Shown piece after piece: positions 33,210-42,282 of a stretch of DNA of 64,000 bases. Numbering within the stretch: position 1 is the first letter of the stretch; every line of letters begins with the position of its first letter. The notes under the pieces were generated by a model, which had not been told where the DNA came from, searched no databases, and worked only from the letters and a program-made list of their open reading frames with translations. The position numbers were made by a program, and so were the translations under genes. Location of the stretch: positions 2,201,878 through 2,265,877 of the forward strand of contig NZ_KK211189.1 in assembly GCF_000620845.1 (NCBI RefSeq), given 5' to 3'. The DNA is from Exiguobacterium marinum DSM 16307 (lineage in GTDB: Bacteria > Bacillota > Bacilli > Exiguobacteriales > Exiguobacteriaceae).

Positions 33210-33224
33210 TTATAATAATTCTTA
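33210..33224. promoter_or_regulatory. Possible PerR box upstream of spx
   Basis: TTATAATAATTCTTA matches 12 of 14 defined positions of the PerR consensus TTATAAT-N-ATTATAA and overlaps the TATAAT -10 candidate on the minus strand. PerR represses spx in B. subtilis. The region is very A/T-rich, so chance is possible. Confidence 0.35.
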
Positions 33225-33261
33225 ATTGTTGAAACTTCAATGATATTCTTTATCAGTCGGA

Positions 33262-33291
33262 TAAGAAAAGAGGGCGCATTCGTTGAATGCG
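33262..33291 (-). terminator. Terminator of the 45-residue basic protein gene
   Basis: Minus-strand CGCATTC-AAC-GAATGCG followed by CCCTCTTTTCTT, 18 bases after the stop. Confidence 0.75.
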
Positions 33292-33308
33292 ACCTTGAAT
33301 GACCTATA

Positions 33309-33446
33309 TCAAGATGCAGGGATTCGAGAAACCGGTTGAGACACCGTCTCTTTCCCTGGCTTTACTTGTAAGTCTTTCAACTTTTTCTTCAGCACTTCTT
33401 TTAAAAGTCTTTTTTTCTCTCGTAAAACTTTATCACGTTCTTTCAT
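33309..33446 (-). CDS. Small very basic protein, 45 residues
   Basis: Short gene between spx and the HD-domain gene. It starts MKERDKVLREKKRLLKEVL and ends in SRIPAS. The first 30 residues are a highly charged amphipathic helix, with 13 Lys/Arg, and the tail is Ser/Pro/Val-rich. GGGGGTGAGAGG precedes ATG closely, a terminator follows, and TATAAT about 85 bases upstream could be its -10 box. Together these support a real gene despite its size. It may bind nucleic acid or ribosomes, but no family was recognised. Confidence 0.55.
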   Translation of the reverse strand: MKERDKVLREKKRLLKEVLKKKLKDLQVKPGKETVSQPVSRIPAS

Positions 33447-33668
33447 GGCCTCTCACCCCCATACAGCGTAAGGAACATGCAGAGCATTACCGATTCTGAA
33501 AATCTTAAAGTTGCACTAAATCTACAATTAAATTATAGCACATTTGTTTGTGAATTGTGAATCATTCTTAAAGGTTCATGATTTCTTTACATAGTTGAAA
33601 TTTGCAACTACCCAATAAAACCTGTATAGTTAATAGAAATAACCTTTTTATTTTTAAGGAGGAGAGCG

Positions 33669-34202
33669 ATGATGAGAATCACATTAGAAACAATTATGAA
33701 ACATCCCATCACCCAAAAATATTTGACTCGATCAGGCTTAAAGCATGCAATCGACGTATGTGAACGCGCTCTCGAGATGGCGACAAAGCGAGGGCTCGAC
33801 ACCGATTTAGCGACAAAGGCCGCTTTACTTCATGATATCGGTCATTATGAATGGTATACGGAAGGTAAATGGAATTATGATTTGTATCGTCAAAATGATA
33901 TTCATGCGATCAAAGGTGCTGAACGTGCCCATAAACTATTGATTCGATTAGGGGAAGACCCCGCTCGAGCAAAAGAGATATCTGTGATGATTCTCTTACA
34001 CACCGATTCATATTTACCACCGAGCCGCATTCAGCGCACACCTCTTCAACAGCTCGTCCATGACGCCGATACATTCGTTGAGCAGCCAGGCGGTCTGCAT
34101 CATTATGAAACAATGGAAGTCGAAGATGCGTTAGCTCGCGTTCGCCAGATTGATGCAATCGTTGAACGACTATCAAACTTGCCTCGCATTTCAAATGGAT
34201 AA
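33669..34202 (+). CDS. HD-domain phosphohydrolase
   Basis: HD-superfamily metal-dependent phosphohydrolase, 177 residues, cytosolic. The metal ligands are H26, the pair H55-D56 (LLHDIGHYEW) and a later aspartate in LVHDADTFVE near 140, with HTDSY at about 111 between. Substrate unknown; nucleotides and cyclic nucleotides are common in this superfamily. AAGGAGGAGAG precedes two adjacent ATGs (33669 and 33672). It is a single-gene unit, divergent from the 45-residue gene, with its own terminator. Confidence 0.82.
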   Translation: MMRITLETIMKHPITQKYLTRSGLKHAIDVCERALEMATKRGLDTDLATKAALLHDIGHYEWYTEGKWNYDLYRQNDIHAIKGAERAHKLLIRLGEDPARAKEISVMILLHTDSYLPPSRIQRTPLQQLVHDADTFVEQPGGLHHYETMEVEDALARVRQIDAIVERLSNLPRISNG

Positions 34203-34205
34203 CCG

Positions 34206-34234
34206 GTCACCTAGTTCGATAGGTGATTTTTTTG
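34206..34234 (+). terminator. Terminator of the HD-domain gene
   Basis: TCACCTA-GTTCGA-TAGGTGA followed by seven T. Confidence 0.88.
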
Positions 34235-34235
34235 T

Positions 34236-34275
34236 GAAAAAAGATCCTGACTCAACGAGTGAGTCAGGATCTTTT
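34236..34275 (-). terminator. Terminator of the opp operon
   Basis: Minus-strand AAGATCCTGACTCA-CTCGT-TGAGTCAGGATCTT, a perfect 14-bp stem followed by TTTTC, after oppF. Confidence 0.92.
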
Positions 34276-34278
34276 TCA

Positions 34279-35229
34279 TTAAACGAGTTGTGCTTTGTAC
34301 GCTTCGTACTCTTCGTCTGTGAGTGAGACATAGTGTCCTGGCTCAACTTCGCGAAGTGGTGGAATGCTTGAATCCTCATCCGAACGTCCAACTGGACCTT
34401 TTGAAGTTGATTCATACACAATCCGCTTACGTGTGCGTTCATGCTCCGGGTCCGGAAGCGGAATCGCTGAAAGAAGCGATTTCGTATACGCATGAATTGG
34501 GTTCTCGTAGAGACGATCGGCTGTCGCAAGCTCAACGAGGTGACCTTGATACATAACACCGATGCGGTCAGAGATGTATTTAACCATCGACAAGTCATGG
34601 GCGATGAACAAATACGTTAAATCGCGATCGCGTTGCAATTCTTTCATCAAGTTGACGACCTGCGCTTGAATCGATACATCAAGAGCAGAAATCGGCTCAT
34701 CTGCAATGATGAAGTCTGGTTCAACGGCTAGGGCACGGGCAATCCCGATACGCTGGCGTTGACCACCCGAGAATTCGTGTGGGTAACGGCTCGCGTGCTC
34801 TTTCGTCAATCCAACTGTTTCAAGAAGATCATACACACGGTTCATGCGATCTTCTTTCGTCTTCGCAAGACCGTGAATGTCAATCCCTTCCGCAATAATA
34901 TCTGCAACGGTCATACGCGGGTTAAGAGATGCGTATGGATCTTGGAAAATCATTTGCATTGCACGGTTGAATTTCAACTTGTCTGCTTTTGACTTTTTAT
35001 CGTGGACGTTTTCGCCTTTGAAGACAACATCACCATCCGTCGCATCATAAAGACCGATGATTGTACGTCCTGTCGTCGACTTTCCACAACCAGACTCACC
35101 TACGAGTCCGAGCACTTCACCTTTGTAAATATCAAACGTGATGCCATCGACCGCTTTAACGACACGGCCACGGCCAATTTTAAAGTGCTGCTTCAGGTTT
35201 TTTACCTCGAGTAATTTCTCGCGTTCCAT
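34279..35229 (-). CDS. oppF: Oligopeptide ABC transporter ATP-binding protein OppF
   Basis: Second ATPase of the Opp importer. 316 residues. Walker A GESGCGKS at 44-51, signature FSGGQRQRIGIARAL near 155-165, Walker B FIIADEPISALD, and the switch histidine in LFIAHDLSMV. The oligopeptide-specific C-terminal region follows (YENPIHAYTKSLLSAIPLPDPEHER). ATG overlaps the oppD stop by one base (TAATG). It is last in oppABCDF and followed by a strong terminator. Confidence 0.95.
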   Translation of the reverse strand: MEREKLLEVKNLKQHFKIGRGRVVKAVDGITFDIYKGEVLGLVGESGCGKSTTGRTIIGLYDATDGDVVFKGENVHDKKSKADKLKFNRAMQMIFQDPYASLNPRMTVADIIAEGIDIHGLAKTKEDRMNRVYDLLETVGLTKEHASRYPHEFSGGQRQRIGIARALAVEPDFIIADEPISALDVSIQAQVVNLMKELQRDRDLTYLFIAHDLSMVKYISDRIGVMYQGHLVELATADRLYENPIHAYTKSLLSAIPLPDPEHERTRKRIVYESTSKGPVGRSDEDSSIPPLREVEPGHYVSLTDEEYEAYKAQLV

Positions 35230-36302
35230 TATTCAGCACCACCTTTCGTAAACGATTTAGCGAACGCACTGTCCGGACGATATTTGAGAGCGAGTTCACG
35301 AATCGCACGTGGAGGATTCACCACTGGTGCTTGCGGGTGTAATAACCAGCTTGACGCAAAGTGTGTATCACTTACCTGGAACATCGGCGGCTCTTTCTCA
35401 AAATCAATCTTCATCGCGTATGGATTACGCGGTGCGAATGCATCTCCTTTCGGAGGATCGAGCAAGTTCGGAGGCGTACCCGGGATTGCCGGTAACGCTT
35501 CATTTCGGTCGTCTGTCGGACGCGGCATTGAACCAAGAAGTCCCCATGTATATGGATGACGTGGCTCATAGAAAATTTCATCAACCGTTCCTTTTTCGAC
35601 GAGACGACCTGCATACATAACAGCAACGCGGTCAGCCATATTCGCGACAACACCTAGGTCGTGCGTGATGAAGATAATTGCTGTACCCGTCTTTTGTTGA
35701 ATGTCTTTTAACAGTTCAAGAATCTGTGCTTGAATCGTAACGTCAAGTGCCGTTGTCGGTTCATCGGCAATTAACACTTTCGGGTTACATGCGAGTGCAA
35801 TCGCGATTACAATCCGCTGACGCATCCCACCAGAAAGTTGGTGTGGATATTGCTTCAAACGCGCTTCAGGGTTTGGAATCCCTACAAGTGTCAACAGTTC
35901 AAGGGTACGTTTCTTCGCATCCTCACCTGTCAATCCTTGGTGCTGCTTTAGCCCTTCTGCGATCTGTTTGTAAATCGTCATTGTTGGGTTAAGTGATGTC
36001 ATCGGGTCTTGGAAAATCATTGCGATGTCGCGACCACGAATTTTGAGCATTTCTTTTTCCGATAATTTCGCCAAGTCTTTCCCTTCGAACATGATTTCTC
36101 CGTTCGTGATTTCACCTGGAGGGTTCGGAATGAGACGCATGATTGCCTTCGAAGTAACGGATTTACCTGAACCCGATTCTCCTACGATGGCGAGCGTCTC
36201 GCCTTTTTTCAAATCAAACGATACACCACGAACAGCTTGAACTGTTCCGGCATATGTGTGGAACGAGACCTCTAAGTCTCGTACTGATAAAATCGTTTCC
36301 AT
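35229..36302 (-). CDS. oppD: Oligopeptide ABC transporter ATP-binding protein OppD
   Basis: First ATPase of the Opp importer. 357 residues. Walker A GESGSGKS at 41-48, signature LSGGMRQRIVIAIAL, Walker B VLIADEPTTALDVT, and switch IFITHDLGVVA. The C-terminal part carries the peptide-importer motif HPYTWGLLGSMPRP and a longer tail that in relatives can bind an iron-sulfur cluster, although a full four-cysteine set is not visible here. GAGGGGG upstream. It lies 23 bases after oppC and overlaps oppF by one base. Confidence 0.95.
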   Translation of the reverse strand: METILSVRDLEVSFHTYAGTVQAVRGVSFDLKKGETLAIVGESGSGKSVTSKAIMRLIPNPPGEITNGEIMFEGKDLAKLSEKEMLKIRGRDIAMIFQDPMTSLNPTMTIYKQIAEGLKQHQGLTGEDAKKRTLELLTLVGIPNPEARLKQYPHQLSGGMRQRIVIAIALACNPKVLIADEPTTALDVTIQAQILELLKDIQQKTGTAIIFITHDLGVVANMADRVAVMYAGRLVEKGTVDEIFYEPRHPYTWGLLGSMPRPTDDRNEALPAIPGTPPNLLDPPKGDAFAPRNPYAMKIDFEKEPPMFQVSDTHFASSWLLHPQAPVVNPPRAIRELALKYRPDSAFAKSFTKGGAE

Positions 36303-36325
36303 GCACGAGTCCCCCTCTTTCTGTA

Positions 36326-37351
36326 TTATTTACGCATTTTCGGATCGAACGCATCACGCAAGCCATCGGCAAGCAAGTTGAAGCTAACCATGAGCAAGAC
36401 GATGATGACCGATGGGATAACAAGAAGGAACGGGAATGTCCGTAATTCTTTGTATCCATCGTTGATCAACGTACCAAGTGATGCTTGTGGCGGTTGAAGC
36501 CCGATTCCGATAAAGCTGAGGAATGCCTCGAAAAAGATGGCAGATGGAATCGTGAACATGAGTGTGATGATAATCGCACCCAACGTGTTAGGAATCAAGT
36601 GTTTGAAAATTAAACGGGTACTTGATGCGCCTAATGTACGAGCGGCCAAGACGAACTCTTGGTTCTTCAATTTCAAAATCTGACCTCGAACGAGTCGACT
36701 CATCCCAATCCATCCTGTGATCGCCATGGCTAAAATGATAGTGAAGACACCCGGGTCAAAGATCAAGATGAATAGAATGATTAAGATTAAGTTTGGTACA
36801 CCTGTCAAAATTTCAACGATCCGTTGCATGATATTATCGGTACGTCCACCGAAGTAGGCAGAGATTCCACCGTATGCGACTCCGATGACCGTATCGATAA
36901 TCGCTGCCATCAAACCGATGAAGAGGGAAATACGCGTCCCTTCCCAAATACGCGACCAAAGATCACGTCCGAGATAGTCCGTACCGAACCAGAAGTTCTC
37001 TTCTACACTCTTTTGTTCATAAAAATCGATGTCGCGTCCTCCGAGTGTCGCCATCCCGTCAAAGCCTGCCCATTCGAGACCAGTGACTTTAGGCGGAAGC
37101 TTTGCTTGTGAAATATTTTGTTCGTATGCGTCACGCCCTGAAAGCATAGGACCAAAGAGCGAGAGCAACACGAGAAGTAAAATAATCGAAAGCGATACGA
37201 TTGCCGCTTTGTTTTTCTTTAGACGCATCCAAGCATCTTGCCAAAAGTTTAAGCTTTTTCCTGCAATTCTTTCACCAAGCTGTTCATTCATTTTTACGGG
37301 TGCGAACATGTCTTGGTCGAACTGTTCGAAATTCTTTTTGTTTTCAATCAT
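36326..37351 (-). CDS. oppC: Oligopeptide ABC transporter permease OppC
   Basis: Membrane permease, 341 residues. A cytosolic N-terminal stretch of about 45 residues precedes the first membrane segment (AAIVSLSIILLLVLLSLFG), and five more segments follow the large outer loop with FWFGTDYLGRDLWSRIWEG. The EAA loop that contacts the ATPase is EFVLAARTLGASSTRLIFKH near 235-255. The C-terminus is NLLADGLRDAFDPKMRK, characteristic of OppC. It overlaps the oppB stop by one base. Confidence 0.94.
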   Translation of the reverse strand: MIENKKNFEQFDQDMFAPVKMNEQLGERIAGKSLNFWQDAWMRLKKNKAAIVSLSIILLLVLLSLFGPMLSGRDAYEQNISQAKLPPKVTGLEWAGFDGMATLGGRDIDFYEQKSVEENFWFGTDYLGRDLWSRIWEGTRISLFIGLMAAIIDTVIGVAYGGISAYFGGRTDNIMQRIVEILTGVPNLILIILFILIFDPGVFTIILAMAITGWIGMSRLVRGQILKLKNQEFVLAARTLGASSTRLIFKHLIPNTLGAIIITLMFTIPSAIFFEAFLSFIGIGLQPPQASLGTLINDGYKELRTFPFLLVIPSVIIVLLMVSFNLLADGLRDAFDPKMRK

Positions 37352-38277
37352 CAGTTATTCCCCCCAAGACGAATACGTGGGTCAACAACGCCGTATAGCA
37401 AGTCGACAAGTAAGATAATTAAAATGAAGACAGCCGAGAAAAATAGTGTCGTCCCCATGATTACGGTATAGTCGTTCAACGTGATTGACGTGACGAACAA
37501 TTCTCCGAGTCCAGGTACAGCAAAGATTTTCTCAATAACGAATGTACCTGTCAAAAGAGCCGCTGTTAACGGACCTAAAATTGTAATAGCTGGAATCATT
37601 GCGTTACGCACCATGTGTTTCCACACAATTGCGTTACCACTAAGTCCTTTAGCCTTGGCAAGCGTGACATAGTCCTGTCCCGTAACCTCAAGCATCTCGG
37701 TACGGACAAAACGAGCAATCGATGCCGTGACTCCAAGAGATAATGAAATCGTCGGCAAAATCGTATGTGCTGGCGAATCCCAGAATGCGACTGGGAGCAA
37801 CTGCAATTTGACCCCAACATAGTACTGAAGAAGGGCTGCGAAGACGAAAGATGGGACAGAAATACCGATTACCGATATGAACATCGCACCATAGTCGATC
37901 ACCGTGTTGTGACGAATTGCCGCGACAACACCTAACAATATACCTACAAGAGTTCCGAGAACTAATGCTTGGAGCCCTAGTTGTGCTGAAGGACCGATTC
38001 GTTCCATAATCAATTCAGTTACTGGACGGTTTGCTGTACGGAATGATACACCAAGGTCACCTTGAAGCATGTTTCCGATGTACGTCGCGTAGCGGACCGG
38101 CAGCGGATCATTGAGTCCGTAGCGGTCATTCAATAATTGAATTTGTGATTCTGTCAGTTTTTCCTGGTTTTGATACGGAGAACCTGGGAGCAGGTCCATC
38201 AGGAAGAACGTAAACGTGGCAATCAAAAAGAACGTAATGACGCCGTAAGTCAGCCGTTGTAGGATATAACGTCCCAT
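37351..38277 (-). CDS. oppB: Oligopeptide ABC transporter permease OppB
   Basis: Membrane permease partner of OppC, 308 residues and six membrane segments. The N-terminus MGRYILQRLTYGVITFFLIA and the outer loop YGLNDPLPVRYATYIGNMLQGDLGVSF are typical. The EAA loop is TGQDYVTLAKAKGLSGNAIV near 205-225, and it ends with DLLYGVVDPRIRLG. GGGGG lies nine bases before ATG. It is 308 bases downstream of oppA, behind the oppA terminator, so partial readthrough probably sets a lower level than OppA. Confidence 0.94.
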   Translation of the reverse strand: MGRYILQRLTYGVITFFLIATFTFFLMDLLPGSPYQNQEKLTESQIQLLNDRYGLNDPLPVRYATYIGNMLQGDLGVSFRTANRPVTELIMERIGPSAQLGLQALVLGTLVGILLGVVAAIRHNTVIDYGAMFISVIGISVPSFVFAALLQYYVGVKLQLLPVAFWDSPAHTILPTISLSLGVTASIARFVRTEMLEVTGQDYVTLAKAKGLSGNAIVWKHMVRNAMIPAITILGPLTAALLTGTFVIEKIFAVPGLGELFVTSITLNDYTVIMGTTLFFSAVFILIILLVDLLYGVVDPRIRLGGNN

Positions 38278-38539
38278 GAATAAAAACCCCCTGTGTTTTG
38301 TCTAATTCTTTCTACTACTTGCACCAACAGCTTTACTATGACATATGACCCATTTTTCAAATTCACAAAATGAAAGGAATTTTCTGAAAGAATAGATTAC
38401 ACCTCATCTCAAGGCTCTTAGTACAGTGGCTGAAAACAAAGAATATTCTTTTCAAAGATTATTCTGAATTTTCACTGTTACTACATTATACTTTACCAAC
38501 AAAACATTTGAACAGTATTTTCTCTTACTTCAGTAGAAT

Positions 38540-38576
38540 TTTTTAGAAAATTGGGGACATGCGGTTCGCATGCCCC
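38540..38576 (-). terminator. Terminator/attenuator between oppA and oppB
   Basis: Minus-strand GGGG-CATGCG-AAC-CGCATG-T-CCCC stem followed by AATTTTCTAAAAAAATTC. The T run is weak, so partial readthrough into oppBCDF is likely. Confidence 0.7.
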
Positions 38577-38585
38577 CTCATTCCA

Positions 38586-40202
38586 TTACTTGATATCAAC
38601 GTATTTGTACTGGTAATCAGCACCAAATAATTGACGGTTAAAGTTTTCGATGTTTGGACGAATCAAGTATGCCACACCAGCTTGATAAATCGGCATGATT
38701 GCTTGATCTTGTTCAATCAAGAGCGCTTCTGCTTCTTTGAACAAGTCATAACGTGCATCAATGTTTGTTTCAGCAGATGCTTCGTTAATCAACTTGTCAT
38801 ATTCAGATGACTTGTACTTGATATCATTTTGGCCGTTATTTGATGTGAAGATACCAAGGTTTGTAAGTGGATCTTGATAGTCAGGTCCCCATACTGCGAA
38901 CGACATTTGGTAGTCCCCGTTTGCTTCACGCTCGAGTTTGTTGTTGAAAGGCTGTTGCGCGATCTCAACCGTTACGTTCGGCAAGTTCGACTCGATTTGA
39001 CCTTTCATGTACTCAGAGATTTGTTTCGATACTTCGCTATCGAATGAGAGAAGTTCGATCGTTGTCGCTTCTCCGCCTGTTGCATCTTCCCAAAGTGAAG
39101 CTGCTTCGTCAGCGTTCGTTTCGAAGTATTTGACGCCTTCAGTATAATCCGTTCCATCTTCATATTTGATGAAGTCTTTCGGGATGAATGAAGTTGTTGC
39201 CATTGAACCGTTGTTCAAGAGCTGATCGATGATTCCTGATGGGTCAACTGCACGTGCGATTGCCTTACGTGCATTTACATCAGAGAAAATGTCATCTTCA
39301 TGATTGAACTTGAAGTAGCCGATTGACGAACGAAGACCTGTGTTGTAGTCTTCATCTTCTTGGAATGCTGCGACTTGTTCAGATGCAAGGCCAGCGTAAT
39401 CCACATCACCAGCTTCATACAAGTTCACGACTGTAGATGTTTCTTTAACAACTTTTACGTCAACAGAATCAAGTGCGACGTTTTCTTTATCCCAGTACGT
39501 GTCATTTTTCGTTAAGACATATCCTTGCTCACGATCCCAATTAGTCCATGTGAACGGTCCATTGTAAAGAAGGTTTTCAGGGTTTGTTGAGAAATCTTCT
39601 CCCGCTTCGGTTGCAAATGCTTCATTGATTGGTGTGAACGTACCGAATGAAGTAAGCGAAAGGAATGATGGGTCTGGACGCTCAAGCGTGACTTCGAGTG
39701 TCTTCTCGTCAATTGCTTTTACGCCAAGCTCTTCTTTCGGCGTGTCACCTGTGTTGATCGCCTCAGCGTTTTTAATTGTGTTCATGATGTAAGCGTACTG
39801 TGAACCTGTCGCAGGATCGACAGCACGTTGCCATGCATAAACGAAGTCATTTGCTGTGACCGGTTCTCCGTTTGACCATTCAGCATCACGAAGTTTGAAC
39901 GTATAAACAGTTCCGTCTTCGCTTACTTCCGGCTCACTTTCTGCGAGTGCCGGAACGGCATTTCCATCTTTATCAAGACGGTAAAGACCTTCCATCGTGT
40001 TTGCGATCAAGTTGAATGCGACCGCATCTGTAGCAAGCGCCGGGTCGGCTGTTGTGATATCTGACGTATCCGTTAAACGAAGAACTTTTTCTCCATTTGA
40101 AGAACCGCCGCCATCAGAGTCTCCGCCTGTCGAACAAGCTGCGAGTACTGAACCGAGTGCTAAGATGAGTGTCATCATGAGCAGAATCGATTTTTTCTTC
40201 AT
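38586..40202 (-). CDS. oppA: Oligopeptide-binding lipoprotein OppA
   Basis: Extracellular peptide-binding protein of the Opp importer, 538 residues (SBP cluster C). A signal peptide ends in the lipobox LAAC (C at 22), followed by a Gly/Ser/Asp linker. The mature part begins LRLTDTSDITTADPALATDAVA and contains FVYAWQRAVDPATGSQYAY, typical of OppA-family proteins. The end has IMPIYQAGVAYLIRPNIENF. It heads oppABCDF. A good CodY-type box about 65 bases upstream of ATG suggests repression in amino-acid-rich conditions. The downstream 308-base gap holds the attenuator-like terminator and A/T-rich CodY-like sequences. Confidence 0.95.
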   Translation of the reverse strand: MKKKSILLMMTLILALGSVLAACSTGGDSDGGGSSNGEKVLRLTDTSDITTADPALATDAVAFNLIANTMEGLYRLDKDGNAVPALAESEPEVSEDGTVYTFKLRDAEWSNGEPVTANDFVYAWQRAVDPATGSQYAYIMNTIKNAEAINTGDTPKEELGVKAIDEKTLEVTLERPDPSFLSLTSFGTFTPINEAFATEAGEDFSTNPENLLYNGPFTWTNWDREQGYVLTKNDTYWDKENVALDSVDVKVVKETSTVVNLYEAGDVDYAGLASEQVAAFQEDEDYNTGLRSSIGYFKFNHEDDIFSDVNARKAIARAVDPSGIIDQLLNNGSMATTSFIPKDFIKYEDGTDYTEGVKYFETNADEAASLWEDATGGEATTIELLSFDSEVSKQISEYMKGQIESNLPNVTVEIAQQPFNNKLEREANGDYQMSFAVWGPDYQDPLTNLGIFTSNNGQNDIKYKSSEYDKLINEASAETNIDARYDLFKEAEALLIEQDQAIMPIYQAGVAYLIRPNIENFNRQLFGADYQYKYVDIK

Positions 40203-40266
40203 TGCGATTTCCCCTTTCGATTTGAAAAGCTAGCCGTTCGTCGAATGAACATCTTACTTTTTCTTT

Positions 40267-40281
40267 AATTTTCTGAATATT
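40267..40281. promoter_or_regulatory. CodY-type box upstream of oppA
   Basis: AATTTTCTGAATATT matches 14 of 15 positions of the CodY consensus AATTTTC-W-GAAAATT, 65 bases upstream of the oppA ATG. Confidence 0.7.
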
Positions 40282-40471
40282 TCATAAAGTATTCGACGAA
40301 AGAACGTTAGGGCTATTGTAAGAAATTTTTAATCAAACTGTCAACTATGGAATAAAACGCTATCATAAAATCTACCTTTCACACTCGCTTTCCCCCCCGT
40401 CTTACTAGTATCATAGAAGAAACATAGAATGGCGACTCATACCTTCTACGGTTTGAAAGGAGATTACAGCG

Positions 40472-40840
40472 TTGAAAAAGTTTCGAAATATATTTTTTGT
40501 TTGGGGAATTGTCACAATCGTCTACACCATTTGGTCCTTTTCCGCCTATTATCGAAGTGAATCTTTTCTCTTTCATTTGAGTGGCGGATTATTCGTTTCA
40601 GGAATTCTCACGTTTGCGATCGGAATGTTTTCACATATGAGCGCGACCGGTCTGTTCGATGGCTTCATGTATGGTTTCAAACGAAATCGACGGGCGAAAC
40701 TTAAAGAAATCGATTCAGACTATGAAGAGGACGAGGAAGAAGATCCTGAAGATCGTCTTCTTCGCAAACAATCAGCGTGGAGCTGGGTGTATGTGGGAGT
40801 CGGGAGTACCGTACTCTCATTCCTCATTGCGTTGATTTAA
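40472..40840 (+). CDS. Small membrane protein, DUF3899-like
   Basis: 122 residues with three membrane segments: about 5-24, 35-53 (GGLFVSGILTFAIGMF) and 102-121. A charged cytosolic loop between the second and third contains FKRNRRAKLKE and the acidic run EEDEEEDPED. The arrangement resembles DUF3899, a family of unknown function; that assignment is tentative. The start is TTG 40472, with AAAGGAG nine bases upstream. It is divergent from oppA and 40 bases ahead of the trpS T-box leader, without an obvious terminator between, so some readthrough is possible. Confidence 0.65.
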   Translation: MKKFRNIFFVWGIVTIVYTIWSFSAYYRSESFLFHLSGGLFVSGILTFAIGMFSHMSATGLFDGFMYGFKRNRRAKLKEIDSDYEEDEEEDPEDRLLRKQSAWSWVYVGVGSTVLSFLIALI

Positions 40841-40879
40841 TTCATCTTTTAGTTAGCCGGATCCTGTGCTAAACTTAAT

Positions 40880-42146
<1,267 letters not shown>

Positions 42147-42156
42147 TTTAACCTAT

Positions 42157-42218
42157 TAAAAAAAACTGCACCCCAATCGTTAGATGTGTCTAACAATTGG
42201 GGTGCAGTTCATTTTTTG
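42157..42218 (+). terminator. Terminator of trpS
   Basis: AACTGCACCCCAAT-C-GTTAGA pairs with TCTAAC-A-ATTGGGGTGCAGTT, about 20 bp with one mismatch, followed by CATTTTTTG. Confidence 0.9.
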
Positions 42219-42234
42219 AGAGTTTTTTAATACA

Positions 42235-42267
42235 CAAAAAAGAGAGACAGGCGTCCCTGTCTCTCTT
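42235..42267 (-). terminator. Terminator of the second oppA-like gene
   Basis: Minus-strand AAGAGAGACAGG-GACG-CCTGTCTCTCTT followed by TTTTTG. Confidence 0.9.
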
Positions 42268-42282
42268 AGTAAAGATGATTGA

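Noticed and set aside
38538-38552. CodY-like sequence taken as an operator on its own
   Set aside because: It forms the A/T tail of the oppA terminator, so the match may simply reflect that; kept only as part of a broader finding.
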